Part shown: piece by piece, positions 19,355 to 27,978 of the stretch
How the letters are laid out: the number at the start of each line of letters is the position of its first letter
Numbering within the stretch: position 1 is the first letter of the stretch
Origin: Pseudomonadota bacterium
GTDB taxonomy: Bacteria > Pseudomonadota > Gammaproteobacteria > Burkholderiales > Burkholderiaceae_D
DNA: 64,000 bases
NCBI GenBank assembly: GCA_023449275.1
Contig: JAEXJM010000068.1
Coordinates: forward strand, 1 to 64,000
Direction: 5' to 3'
Program-made: the position numbers and the translations under genes
Notes under the pieces: generated by a model
What the model saw: only the letters and a program-made list of their open reading frames with translations
Told to the model about the DNA's origin: nothing
The model's database searches: none

Positions 19355-19921
19355 ATGACCATCAAATCTGATAAATGGATCCGGCGCATGGCCGAAGAAT
19401 ATGGAATGATCGAACCGTTTGAAGCCACTCAGGTGCGTTCCGTCAATGACAGGAAGATTGTTTCTTACGGCGTGTCTTCATATGGTTACGATATCCGTTG
19501 TGCTGACGAGTTCAAGATTTTCACGAACATCAACAGCACTATCGTCGATCCCAAGAATTTCGATGAGAATTCATTTGTCGATGTCAAAAGCGATGTCTGC
19601 ATTATCCCGCCCAATTCATTCGCTCTGGCAAGAACAGTTGAATATTTCCGTATCCCGCGCAATGTGTTGACGGTCTGTCTGGGCAAGTCGACTTATGCAC
19701 GGTGTGGCATCATTGTCAATGTGACACCTTTCGAGCCTGAATGGGAAGGCTACGTCACCCTTGAATTTTCCAATACGACGCCGTTGCCCGCCAAGATTTA
19801 CGCATGGGAAGGTTGTGCCCAGGTTTTGTTCTTCGAGAGCGATGAGGTCTGCGAAACATCGTATAAAGACCGGAATGGCAAATACCAGGGGCAGGTTGGC
19901 GTGACTTTGCCGAAAGCGTAA
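19355..19921 (+). CDS. dcd: dCTP deaminase
   Basis: Converts dCTP to dUTP, the main dUMP source in Gram-negative bacteria. The 188-residue length equals the standard enzyme when starting at ATG 19355 ([15 protein letters not shown]), so the in-frame upstream extension to 19328 was rejected. Family motifs are present: [26 protein letters not shown], and the catalytic region [20 protein letters not shown] with the conserved Glu. It is divergent from yqgE. Confidence 0.96.
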   Translation: MTIKSDKWIRRMAEEYGMIEPFEATQVRSVNDRKIVSYGVSSYGYDIRCADEFKIFTNINSTIVDPKNFDENSFVDVKSDVCIIPPNSFALARTVEYFRIPRNVLTVCLGKSTYARCGIIVNVTPFEPEWEGYVTLEFSNTTPLPAKIYAWEGCAQVLFFESDEVCETSYKDRNGKYQGQVGVTLPKA

Positions 19922-19985
19922 AAAGGCAAAATGTATTTGCGGTACGGGTAAAAGCGGTTTCTAACCATGTTTGTTGCTGTAGACT

Positions 19986-20735
19986 ATGCTGATCTTTTAT
20001 CTTCGCAAACTGACCAGTGTGGAAAGAAGCGATAGGGCCGATATCCACCTGGGACTTTCTTTGGCATTCATCGCCGGAGCCATGAATGCAGGCGGTTTTT
20101 TGGCCGTTCAGCAATATACCTCCCATATGACAGGTATCGTTTCCAGTATGGCCGACGGGTTGATTATCGGTAATATCAATCTTGTCCTCGCCAGCGTCGG
20201 GGCACTCGTCTGTTTCGTTGCCGGAGCGGCATTGACCGAATTGTTCGTGAACTGGGCTCGCGGGAAACGATTGCAGAGCGAGTATGCGCTTCCGCTGATT
20301 GTGGAGGCGGGTCTTTTGCTCTGTTTCGGTGTCCTTGGGGCGAAACTTCATCGTCATATGGGGCTTTTCGTTTCCATTACCGTGATGTTGCTCTGTTTTC
20401 TGATGGGACTGCAAAATGCCATCATCACACGTATTTCTCGTGCCGTCATCCGGACGACACATATGACCGGAATAGTGACCGATATCGGGATCGAACTTGG
20501 CAAGCTTTTTTACTGGAACCGGAAGGTCGACCGTGAAGACGAAGCGTATGTCAAGGCGAACCGTGGCAAACTGATGTTGCTGGGAAGTCTCCTGTTCATG
20601 TTTTTTTTCGGGGGGGTTACAGGCGCTTTCGGCTTCAAGCTGATCGGTTATATCGCCACGATTCCACTGGCGATTCTGCTGCTGATTCTGGCGATCATGC
20701 CGGTTGTGGACGATTTGAAGAAAATCTTTTACTGA
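19986..20735 (+). CDS. YoaK/DUF1275 family membrane protein
   Basis: Inner-membrane protein of unknown function, 249 residues, with about six hydrophobic helices. It contains the DUF1275 features AFIAGAMNAGGF, YTSHMTGIVSSMADG, the repeat motif THMTGIVTDIGIELG in the second half, and GLQNAIITRIS. The internal similarity between the two MTGIV segments suggests an inverted or duplicated helix bundle. No substrate can be assigned. It stands alone between dcd and ybgC. Confidence 0.88.
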   Translation: MLIFYLRKLTSVERSDRADIHLGLSLAFIAGAMNAGGFLAVQQYTSHMTGIVSSMADGLIIGNINLVLASVGALVCFVAGAALTELFVNWARGKRLQSEYALPLIVEAGLLLCFGVLGAKLHRHMGLFVSITVMLLCFLMGLQNAIITRISRAVIRTTHMTGIVTDIGIELGKLFYWNRKVDREDEAYVKANRGKLMLLGSLLFMFFFGGVTGAFGFKLIGYIATIPLAILLLILAIMPVVDDLKKIFY

Positions 20736-20828
20736 AAGTTCCATTTGTAACAATTTTTCGGAAAATAGAGCTTGATTGTTGCGGTACAAAGCGCTAGCTT
20801 ATGCCCATCTTCCATTCGAAAAAACACT

Positions 20829-21245
20829 ATGTCCCCAACATTCAACTGGCCGGTCAGGGTTTATTACGAAGACACCGACGCAGAGGGTGTCGTCTACTAT
20901 GCGAACTACCTGAAGTTTTACGAACGGGCCCGTACGGAGTGGCTCCGTTCGCTGGGTATCAGTCAGGAAATCCTGAAAAACAGACACAATATTGTTTTTG
21001 TGGTCAAGAACGTTTCAATAGACTATCGGCGTTCGGCTTTGCTGGATGACGAATTGACTGTAACGGCACAGGTCGCGCAGCTGAAGGGTGCGTCCATTTT
21101 GTTCGAGCAGACTGTCCTGAGGGATGGAGACGAGTTGAACAAATGTACCGTGACAATCGTTTGTGTGGATGGAAAAACCATCCGTCCGGTTGCCATACCG
21201 GATGAGGTCGCACAAAAAATGCGTCTGGGCCTCACTGTCAATTAA
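20829..21245 (+). CDS. ybgC: Acyl-CoA thioesterase YbgC, Tol-Pal associated
   Basis: Hot-dog-fold thioesterase that acts on short acyl-CoAs or acyl-ACP and is genetically tied to Tol-Pal. The 138-residue product contains the catalytic motif YYEDTDAEGVVYYANYLKF with the active-site Asp, followed by FYERARTEWLRSLG. The start is ATG 20829 (MSPTFNWPVRVY); a longer frame from 20772 adds nonconserved residues. It is the first gene of the tol cluster. Confidence 0.94.
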   Translation: MSPTFNWPVRVYYEDTDAEGVVYYANYLKFYERARTEWLRSLGISQEILKNRHNIVFVVKNVSIDYRRSALLDDELTVTAQVAQLKGASILFEQTVLRDGDELNKCTVTIVCVDGKTIRPVAIPDEVAQKMRLGLTVN

Positions 21246-21314
21246 AGGATCGCCGTACCGGTATGTCCGGATGAATGGTATCCCCGGCTTTTCAATGTTT
21301 TTACTTTTTATAAA

Positions 21315-22001
21315 ATGACCGTTTCACAAGATCTTTCGTTTATCTCGCTGATTTCCAATGCGTCCTTGCTCGTTCAGCTGATCATGGCCCTGCTCGTCGT
21401 GGTTTCTCTCATGAGCTGGACGTTTATTTTCCAGAAAATGTTTGCGATCAAAAGTGCCCGGACCGAAACGGCCAGTTTCGAGCACGCTTTCTGGTCCGGA
21501 GGAAATCTCCAGAATCTTTACCAGCGTGCTGGCAACAATAGCAAGACTGGTGCTCTTGAACGTATTTTCCATGCCGGGATGGGCGAGTACATCAAGGGAA
21601 AAAATGCCATTTCAGGACATACGGCACAGGATACAGTCGCGGTTCTGGATGGAGCCCGCCGTGCCATGCGTGCGGCTTACCAGCGTGAAATGGACAGCCT
21701 TGAATCCCATCTGGCATTTCTGGCTTCCGTCGGTTCGGTATCGCCTTACGTCGGGCTTTTCGGAACAGTCTGGGGCATCATGAACGCTTTTCGCGGTTTG
21801 GCGAACGTTCACCAGGCTACACTGGCGACAGTCGCTCCCGGTATTGCCGAGGCACTGATCGCGACGGCAATCGGCCTGTTTGCCGCTATTCCGGCAGTGG
21901 TGGCCTATAACCGGTTCTCACATGATATCGACCGGTTGTCCATCCGCTTCGAGACGTTTATCGAAGAGTTTTCCAATATTCTCCAGAGACAGTCGCGATA
22001 G
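21315..22001 (+). CDS. tolQ: Tol-Pal system protein TolQ
   Basis: Inner-membrane subunit of the TolQR proton-driven motor (ExbB/MotA family). The 228-residue protein has three membrane helices: residues ~15-40, and ~135-160 and ~170-195 (SPYVGLFGTVWGIMNAF; APGIAEALIATAIGLFAAIPAV), the last two lining the proton channel. Length and motifs are standard. tolR follows 7 nt later. Confidence 0.97.
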   Translation: MTVSQDLSFISLISNASLLVQLIMALLVVVSLMSWTFIFQKMFAIKSARTETASFEHAFWSGGNLQNLYQRAGNNSKTGALERIFHAGMGEYIKGKNAISGHTAQDTVAVLDGARRAMRAAYQREMDSLESHLAFLASVGSVSPYVGLFGTVWGIMNAFRGLANVHQATLATVAPGIAEALIATAIGLFAAIPAVVAYNRFSHDIDRLSIRFETFIEEFSNILQRQSR

Positions 22002-22008
22002 GTGAAAC

Positions 22009-22452
22009 ATGTCAGAGCAGATTTCAGGTTCCTTGCGAAGCGGGCGCAAAAACAAGTTCAAGTCGGAAATCAATGTCGTTCCGTATATCGATGTCATGCT
22101 GGTGCTTCTGGTCATTTTCATGGTTGTCGCCCCCATGACGAATCCGGGAACGGTTGACTTGCCTTCCGCCGAGAGAACGGCATTGCCGCCCACGGACTAT
22201 ATCCAGATTTCGCTGCGGCCGGACGTTTCGGCTGAAATCGGCATTCATCGACCTGGCAAGGGAAAAGACGTTTTCGAATCCGTTCCGGACAGGGATGGCC
22301 TGATGAAAAACCTCCAGATCATGCATGCGGAAAATCCGGATTTGCCTGTTCTGATCGCGGCTGACAAGAATATTATTTATAACGAGGTAGTGCAGGTGAT
22401 ATCCGATGCCAGGAAGATGGGTATCAGCCGGGTAGGGCTTGCGACGAGGTAA
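22009..22452 (+). CDS. tolR: Tol-Pal system protein TolR
   Basis: Peptidoglycan-binding periplasmic subunit of the Tol motor (ExbD family), 147 residues. A single N-terminal membrane helix carries the proton-relay Asp in NVVPYIDVMLVLLVIFMV (Asp of YIDV). The periplasmic domain ends with DARKMGISRVGLATR. The ribosome site AGGTGAAAC precedes ATG 22009. Confidence 0.97.
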   Translation: MSEQISGSLRSGRKNKFKSEINVVPYIDVMLVLLVIFMVVAPMTNPGTVDLPSAERTALPPTDYIQISLRPDVSAEIGIHRPGKGKDVFESVPDRDGLMKNLQIMHAENPDLPVLIAADKNIIYNEVVQVISDARKMGISRVGLATR

Positions 22453-22473
22453 ACGGGGTTGTCCTGCGAGAAG

Positions 22474-23403
22474 ATGGAAAACAGTCTGCTGCCCATACCG
22501 AAGGAAAAAAAACTGAAACCGGCTTTTTTGCTGGCTTTGGTGGTTCATGTCGCCTTGCTGGTTTTTCTGTGGATCGGTGTCAGCTGGCAGGGCGAGACAG
22601 GTGATACCGTGGAAGCGGAAGTCTGGGATATCAAGGTCAGGGAAGCGGCCCCGTTGGCGGCCGGTGAAAAATCGGAACTGGCTGCAGCAGAGCAGGCCGA
22701 ATTGCGGGCCGGGGAAGAAAGCGCGTCTCCTCCAGTTCCGGCGGTGAAACAGGCAATGCCTGAACCGAAAGTGATCGCACGTCCTGATATCGCACTGGAA
22801 CAGGAAAAGAAACAGGCTGAAAAGAAAGCGGCAGAAGACAGAAGGAAAGCGGAAGAAAAGCAAAAGGCGGATGAAGCCAGGGCACAGCGTGAGGAACAGG
22901 CGCGTCTGAAAAAAGAAGCGGCAGACGCCAGCCGTAAACAGCAAGCGGAAGCGGCGGCTGCACAGAAACGGGCAAGGGCGCTATTGGATCAGGAAGCGCG
23001 CCGGATCGCAGGTGGCGGTAGCGGAGGCGGGAAAGGCAAAGGTTCCGGCGGTGGCGGGACGCGCACATCCGGGCCGACAGGTACAGGTGGAAACGGGACG
23101 GCAGCACGATCGACGGGGCCGGGTACGGCAGATGCCGGTTACGTGGCGATGGTAAGGACACGGGTCAAAAACAATACCTCGTTCAATGTCTCTTCATCAA
23201 TCAAGGGGAACCCTGAGGTTATTTATGATGTCGAATTGCTGCCGGACGGAACTTTGCGTAATATACGGAAACGCAAGTCCTCCGGTATTCCCGGCTTTGA
23301 TGAGGCCGTACTTCGGGCCATTGAAAGGTCTTCACCTTTTCCAAAGGACAAGACCGGACGCGTTCCGGGAAAACTTGCTATAACACATAAACCGAAAGAC
23401 TGA
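22474..23403 (+). CDS. tolA: Cell envelope protein TolA
   Basis: Links the TolQR motor to TolB/Pal across the periplasm. About 309 residues: an N-terminal helix with the SHLS-like region (KPAFLLALVVHVALLVFLW), a long Lys/Glu/Ala helical domain (about 100-185, KKQAEKKAAEDRRKAEEK type repeats), a Gly/Ser/Thr-rich hinge (about 190-220, GGGSGGGKGKGSGGGG), then the compact C-terminal domain ending in TonB-like residues (DGTLRNIRKRKSSGIPGFDE). I prefer ATG 22474 over the TTG at 22459. The glycine hinge is unusually long but fits a flexible linker. Confidence 0.94.
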   Translation: MENSLLPIPKEKKLKPAFLLALVVHVALLVFLWIGVSWQGETGDTVEAEVWDIKVREAAPLAAGEKSELAAAEQAELRAGEESASPPVPAVKQAMPEPKVIARPDIALEQEKKQAEKKAAEDRRKAEEKQKADEARAQREEQARLKKEAADASRKQQAEAAAAQKRARALLDQEARRIAGGGSGGGKGKGSGGGGTRTSGPTGTGGNGTAARSTGPGTADAGYVAMVRTRVKNNTSFNVSSSIKGNPEVIYDVELLPDGTLRNIRKRKSSGIPGFDEAVLRAIERSSPFPKDKTGRVPGKLAITHKPKD

Positions 23404-23408
23404 ATGTG

Positions 23409-24683
23409 ATGATGAGATCATTTTATCGTTCCCTGATGCTATTGGTGCTGTCCCTGTTCCTGTCGGTTCAGGCTTTTGGACAGGATGTTTTGAATATCGA
23501 TATTGCCGGGGTCGGGAATAAACAGATTCCAATTGCTATCGCCGGTTTTTCCAATGAAGCGATAGCTCCCGAGAAGGTCACCGGCATCATCAAGGCCGAC
23601 CTGGCGCGGACAGGGATGTTCAGATTGATCGGTACCGATGCCATCATCGGGGAATCTGCTGATATCGATTACAAAAAATGGCGTTCGGAAGGGGCGGATG
23701 CGCTGGTCGTCGGAACAGTCGTCAAGTCGCCGGATGGCAAGATAGACGTTCGCTACCGTCTTTTCGATCTCGGAAAATCAAGCCAGCTTTCCGCACTGTC
23801 GATGGTCGCGCCTGCTTCCATGATACGTGTGACCGCTCACAAGATCGCCGATGACATTTATGAAAAACTGACCGGACACAAGGGTATTTTTGCGACCCGG
23901 ATCGCGTATGTGACCAAGTCGGGTAACGAATACCACCTTGAAATCGCCGATGCAGACGGGGGCAACAAGCTTGTCGCCCTGCGATCGAAAGAACCGATCA
24001 TTTCCCCATCCTGGTCTCCGGATGGTACCAGAGTCGCTTATGTCTCGTTTGAAGCCAAGAAACCGGTGGTTTATGTGCAGAACCTGGTTACCCGCCAGCG
24101 TACGATGGTTGCCAATTACAAAGGCAATAATTCCGCCCCATCCTGGTCTCCTGACGGAAGCCGTCTGGCAGTCGCACTGTCCAAAGACGGGTTTACACAG
24201 GTGTATACCGTCAGTGCCGATGGTGGCGCGTTGAAGCAGATTACCCAGACCAGAAGCATCAATACCGAACCGCAATATTCTCCGGATGGCCAGTGGATTT
24301 ACTTTACCAGCGACCGAAGCGGCGGGCCCCAGATCTACAGGGTCGGTGTCAACGGCGGGAATCCGCAACGCGTGACTTTCCATGGAAATTACAATATCAG
24401 TCCGCGGGTTTCACCGGATGGCAAGTCTCTGGCGTATATTTCCAGACGCACCGGTTATCAGCTCTATCTGATGGATCTGACAAACGGACAGGAGCAGAGA
24501 TTGTCCGATACTTCAAGAGATGAATCGCCGAGTTTCTCACCAAACGGGCAGTTCATCATGTATGCGACCAATGGTGGTCGTGGCTCTCTTTCGGTGGTTT
24601 CGGTTGACGGGCGCGTCAAACAGCGTTTGTCGATGAAAGCCGCAGATGTTCGTGAACCCTCATGGGGTCCATTCATGAAATAA
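23409..24683 (+). CDS. tolB: Tol-Pal system periplasmic protein TolB
   Basis: Periplasmic beta-propeller that binds Pal and TolA. About 424 residues: a signal peptide (LMLLVLSLFLSVQAFG), an N-terminal TolB domain (~30-150), then WD40-like PD40 blades each with a SWSPDG/YSPDGQ/VSPDGK/SFSPNG signature, ending in EPSWGPF. The start is one of three consecutive codons (GTG 23406, ATG 23409, ATG 23412). Confidence 0.96.
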   Translation: MMRSFYRSLMLLVLSLFLSVQAFGQDVLNIDIAGVGNKQIPIAIAGFSNEAIAPEKVTGIIKADLARTGMFRLIGTDAIIGESADIDYKKWRSEGADALVVGTVVKSPDGKIDVRYRLFDLGKSSQLSALSMVAPASMIRVTAHKIADDIYEKLTGHKGIFATRIAYVTKSGNEYHLEIADADGGNKLVALRSKEPIISPSWSPDGTRVAYVSFEAKKPVVYVQNLVTRQRTMVANYKGNNSAPSWSPDGSRLAVALSKDGFTQVYTVSADGGALKQITQTRSINTEPQYSPDGQWIYFTSDRSGGPQIYRVGVNGGNPQRVTFHGNYNISPRVSPDGKSLAYISRRTGYQLYLMDLTNGQEQRLSDTSRDESPSFSPNGQFIMYATNGGRGSLSVVSVDGRVKQRLSMKAADVREPSWGPFMK

Positions 24684-24702
24684 TTTTTATAAGGGAATTA
24701 TC

Positions 24703-25230
24703 ATGTTCGATCTGAAGAAGTTGCTTGTTATCGTGTCGGGAGCACTGATCCTGACGGCTTGTGGCTCATCTGTAAAACTGGATGAAAATGTACCTGTCGA
24801 GGACAGATCCGCTTCCACATCCTCATCGTCGATGGATTCACGTCAGGTTGGAACGGTGAATGCGGGTGCGCTTGATCCGCTGAACGATCCAAACGGGGAA
24901 CTTGCGCAGCGCAGTGTTTATTTCGGTTTTGACAGTTTTGTCGTGAGTAGCGAGTATGAACCGGTCGTTCAGGCACATGCCAGATATCTGAACAGCCATA
25001 AGGACAAAAAAGTCGTCATTCAGGGTAATACCGATGACCGTGGTGGCCGTGAATACAATCTGGCTCTGGGACAGAAACGGGCTGAAGCCGTTCGCAAATC
25101 CATGAACCTGATGGGCGTTTCCGACAGCCAGATCGAGGCCGTTTCTTTCGGCAAGGAAAAACCGAGAGCGACGGGCAACAACGAAGCAGCATGGGCTGAA
25201 AACCGTCGTGCCGACATTGTTTACCAATAA
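24703..25230 (+). CDS. pal: Peptidoglycan-associated lipoprotein Pal
   Basis: Outer-membrane lipoprotein that anchors the envelope to peptidoglycan. The 175-residue product has a lipoprotein signal ending in ILTACGSS (Cys about 21), a Ser/Thr/Asp-rich linker, and an OmpA-like domain with VYFGFDSF, the NTDDRGGREYNLALGQKRAE peptidoglycan-binding motif and the C-terminal ENRRADIVYQ. AAGGGAAT precedes ATG 24703. Confidence 0.97.
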   Translation: MFDLKKLLVIVSGALILTACGSSVKLDENVPVEDRSASTSSSSMDSRQVGTVNAGALDPLNDPNGELAQRSVYFGFDSFVVSSEYEPVVQAHARYLNSHKDKKVVIQGNTDDRGGREYNLALGQKRAEAVRKSMNLMGVSDSQIEAVSFGKEKPRATGNNEAAWAENRRADIVYQ

Positions 25231-25232
25231 TC

Positions 25233-25967
25233 ATGAAAAAGTCTTCCCGTTTATTTATCGCTCTGCTGGTCGCTGCAACATGGTTGCCGATGTCGCAGGC
25301 TCAGGCCGCTTTCTTTGAAGATGACGAGGCACGCCGTTCCATACTGGATTTGCGGGCCAGGGTAAAGGAGATCGAGAACTCGAAGCTGGACAAGTCAAGT
25401 GCGGTGAACCTGACTAACCAGGATGACGTTTTGCGTGATGAAATCGCCAAATTACGTGGCCAGATCGAGGTTTTGACCAATCAGGTCAAGACACTGGAGG
25501 AAAAACAAAAGGATTTCTATCTGGATCTGGATGCACGCCTGAAGAAACTGGAGCCACAGCAGGCAAGTGCCAGTGCAAAAGACGCGACTGCCGACGCGGC
25601 TGAAAGTCAGGCTTATGCTGCAGCGGAAGATAAATACAGGTCAGGGAACTATAAGGGAGCTGTTGCGGCTTTCAGCGCTTTTCTTAAACAGTATCCCCAG
25701 TCGAACCTGATTGCGTCAGCCCAGTATCAACTGGGAAATGCATACTACTTGCAGGGGGATTATAAAAATGCGTTAAAACAGCAATCAGCCGTGGTCAAAC
25801 GCTATCCCAAAAATCAGGTGACGCCGGATGCGATGCTGAATATGGCCAGTTGCCAGATCGGCCTGAACGATCTGGCAACTGCCAGAAATACGCTGTCTTC
25901 GCTCGTGAAAAAATATCCCAAATCGGAAGCGGCCAAAAAGGCGAAAGAAAGGCTTGCACAGCTTTGA
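25233..25967 (+). CDS. cpoB: Cell division coordinator CpoB (YbgF)
   Basis: Periplasmic protein that coordinates Tol with PBP1B during constriction. The 244-residue product has a signal peptide (to about residue 26, AQAAFFEDDE), an N-terminal coiled coil (~30-110) that trimerises, and a C-terminal TPR domain (YRSGNYKGAVAAFSAFLKQYP and two further TPRs). It starts 2 nt after pal and closes the Tol-Pal operon before a strong terminator. Confidence 0.95.
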   Translation: MKKSSRLFIALLVAATWLPMSQAQAAFFEDDEARRSILDLRARVKEIENSKLDKSSAVNLTNQDDVLRDEIAKLRGQIEVLTNQVKTLEEKQKDFYLDLDARLKKLEPQQASASAKDATADAAESQAYAAAEDKYRSGNYKGAVAAFSAFLKQYPQSNLIASAQYQLGNAYYLQGDYKNALKQQSAVVKRYPKNQVTPDAMLNMASCQIGLNDLATARNTLSSLVKKYPKSEAAKKAKERLAQL

Positions 25968-25990
25968 TGGACTGCTTGCAGGGAATCATT

Positions 25991-26019
25991 AAAAAAGGGG
26001 ATCATCGATCCCCTTTTTT
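25991..26019. terminator. Bidirectional terminator between cpoB and fnr-like gene
   Basis: GGGGATC/GATCCCC stem with A6 on the left and T6 on the right, shared by the convergent cpoB (plus) and FNR-like (minus) genes. Confidence 0.9.
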
Positions 26020-26030
26020 ACCGATATCGA

Positions 26031-26885
26031 TCAGGCTGAAGCACGCTGTCCGGTATCACTTGCCTTAGGCAGTGCCGCTGCCGACAAAGCCTTTTTTTCC
26101 TTGCGAGCCTTTGCTGTCGGAAGTCTGCGAAGATTGCGCAAGGACTGAAGATCCTTGATTTCAATCGTTTTCTGATCAACACTGATCCAGCCGATTTCAT
26201 GAAGGGCCGACAGGGTACGGCTGACGGTTTCAAGTGTCAGGCCGATATAGCTTCCGATTTCATGTCTGGTCATGCGCAGATTGAAAATGCGGTGGGAATA
26301 TCCCATCTGTGCGAAGCGGTCTGAGAGTGAAACCAGAAAACGGGCCACTCTTCCTTCGGCGGACAACGTGCCCAGCATGCAGATCATGGCCTGTTCGCGG
26401 ACCAGTTCACGGCTCATGACACCGTACATGGCATGTTCCAGTTCAGGATAGGTTTTGCCAAGAGAAGTCAGTTTCTTGAAAGGAACCAGGATCAGGTCAC
26501 AATCGGACAAGGCTACTGCTTCGGATGAGTGGAATTTGCTGTGGATGCCATCGACACCCAGCAGGTCGGATTTCATCGGGAAGGAAAGTACCTGTTCATT
26601 GCCGAGTTCATCGATCATGACGGTTTTCAGAAACCCTGAATTGACGATGTAAAGCATTTCAAAAGGTTGACCGATTGTGTGAATCCGCTGGCCGGTTTTG
26701 AACTGGACATGCTGGAATAGAACTTCTTCATTCGCCATTGCTGTATTGGCCGGAATCGGAATACGTAACAATGTGCAGATATCTTTCAGGTTTGACCAGA
26801 GTTTTCCGTTTTTCTGTCTGCCGGCTTCCATAGAGGAGGTTTTGGAAATCTCGGCGAATGAGTCGTTTGGTTTTGCTGAAAACAT
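26031..26885 (-). CDS. Crp/Fnr-family transcriptional regulator, FNR-like with incomplete cysteine set
   Basis: DNA-binding regulator of the CRP/FNR superfamily; FNR proper senses oxygen through a [4Fe-4S] cluster. The 284-residue product has a cyclic-nucleotide-binding-like beta domain (~50-150), a dimer helix, and a winged HTH with MTRHEIGSYIGLTLETVSR. The recognition helix carries E219-S222-R223, the FNR signature for TTGAT half-sites. Only three cysteines are present (37, 129, 169); the N-terminal CxxC cluster of E. coli FNR is missing, so a classic four-Cys cluster is doubtful. ATG 26885 was chosen because GGAGG sits 8 nt upstream; the frame extends to a TTG at 26900. A basic Ala/Lys tail of ~40 residues follows the HTH. 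Confidence 0.87.
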   Translation of the reverse strand: MFSAKPNDSFAEISKTSSMEAGRQKNGKLWSNLKDICTLLRIPIPANTAMANEEVLFQHVQFKTGQRIHTIGQPFEMLYIVNSGFLKTVMIDELGNEQVLSFPMKSDLLGVDGIHSKFHSSEAVALSDCDLILVPFKKLTSLGKTYPELEHAMYGVMSRELVREQAMICMLGTLSAEGRVARFLVSLSDRFAQMGYSHRIFNLRMTRHEIGSYIGLTLETVSRTLSALHEIGWISVDQKTIEIKDLQSLRNLRRLPTAKARKEKKALSAAALPKASDTGQRASA

Positions 26886-27455
26886 AATTGGTACCTCCAA
26901 TTAAAATGATTTAAATAACTTTCGTTCAGGAAACAGATTCGTTGAGAAAGATTTGTTTCTTTTCTGAATCTGTTGCGTTGTTTGAATTATGTCAATTTAA
27001 CCAAACGGTGCATATCAGCTTAGGATTAATATAAATGTAGGAATAATAACGTTTCTTATAGGAATTTTCCTACATGATAGGATAAGTTGTTAATTTTACT
27101 ATTGATTTTAATCAAATGCGGAAATAAGCCATTGAAATGGAACAATTAAAATCATCATTTTCCTTATTGAATTACAGAAAACAAACAATAAATTCTTTTT
27201 TATTGTCATATCGCCGTGGAAAAACATTGAAATTTATTTCTGCTTTTAAAGTCGGAATATTTTTCTCCTGTATCTGCATTGATTTTCCCGTCGGCAATTC
27301 CGAAGCGGTTCGGAACTTTTAACAGAAGGTCGCCTCCAAGTCGTCGTAGTGTCTTTGTCGATGAATGAATTTGATAATCGACCGATTCATTAAAACGAGG
27401 TCAGGAATTCAACGAGTTTTTGACTGAAATGTGAATTATCACTAGGAGGTTTAAC
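26886..27455. other. AT-rich divergent intergenic region, no gene
   Basis: About 570 bp of much lower GC content than the surroundings, between the FNR-like gene and the KGG protein. It contains the FNR palindrome and an unlikely 61-codon frame (27137-27322) with no ribosome site or family resemblance. The region is best read as a large regulatory interval with a long 5' leader for one or both genes. Confidence 0.55.
27102..27115. promoter_or_regulatory. Perfect FNR-type palindrome TTGAT-N4-ATCAA
   Basis: TTGATTTTAATCAA matches the E. coli FNR consensus at all ten specified bases. It lies 217 bp upstream of the FNR-like start on one side and about 340 bp upstream of the KGG-protein gene on the other. 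The regulator's E-S-R recognition residues fit exactly this half-site. Target gene and sign of regulation cannot be read from sequence. Confidence 0.75.
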
Positions 27456-27797
27456 ATGGCTTCACAATCCAAAAACAGTATGGGAAGCAAGTCAAAAATG
27501 AGCTCTGGTTCCAATACCGGCTCCAAATCCGCAAGCTCCCGCAGTACGCCTGCAAAACGTGGTTTTGCCGCAATGAGTCCTGAAAAACAGCGCCAGATCG
27601 CCAGCATGGGTGGCAAGGCCGCTCATGAAAAAGGAACGGCACACCAATTCACTTCTGATGAAGCCCGTGCGGCGGGCCGCAAGGGGGGCGCTGCAGTCAG
27701 CAAAAACCGTGAGCATATGGCAGCCATAGGCCGTAAAGGAGGAGCAAGCAGCTCCCGTTCTTCAGCCCCACGCTCTGCCTCGGGCGCAAGAAGCTGA
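27456..27797 (+). CDS. KGG-repeat (GsiB/Con-10-like) stress protein
   Basis: Small hydrophilic protein of 113 residues, rich in Ser, Lys, Gly and Ala. Homologues are general-stress or conidiation proteins without known enzymatic activity. It carries three KGG-type motifs: RGFAAMSPEKQRQIASMGGKAA, then AGRKGGAAVSKNREHMA and IGRKGGASS. Both ends are low-complexity Ser/Lys/Arg. A very strong ribosome site (AGGAGGT, 5-6 nt before ATG 27456) implies high expression. Protection against desiccation or acid is an inference from relatives. Confidence 0.88.
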   Translation: MASQSKNSMGSKSKMSSGSNTGSKSASSRSTPAKRGFAAMSPEKQRQIASMGGKAAHEKGTAHQFTSDEARAAGRKGGAAVSKNREHMAAIGRKGGASSSRSSAPRSASGARS

Positions 27798-27873
27798 AGG
27801 AATAACCGGATAAGTCATCCTGTGTGAAAAACAGGATTGTTTAACCGGTTTCAGCCGTTATCCGGCATGATTG

Positions 27874-27913
27874 CGGGGAGCTTTGCCGTGTAAAGATGCT
27901 CCCCGTTATTTTT
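27874..27913 (+). terminator. Terminator after KGG protein
   Basis: CGGGGAGC (27874-27881) pairs with GCTCCCCG (27898-27905) and is followed by TTATTTTTTT. Confidence 0.85.
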
Positions 27914-27978
27914 TTGCTTTACGGTGAAAACAATATCCGTACGTCGTACGGCGTGAAACTTGGATAAGGAGAATGAAA

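Noticed and set aside
27137..27322. Small 61-codon gene between the FNR-like and KGG genes
   Set aside because: No ribosome site, no homologous features and AT-driven composition; most likely regulatory DNA.
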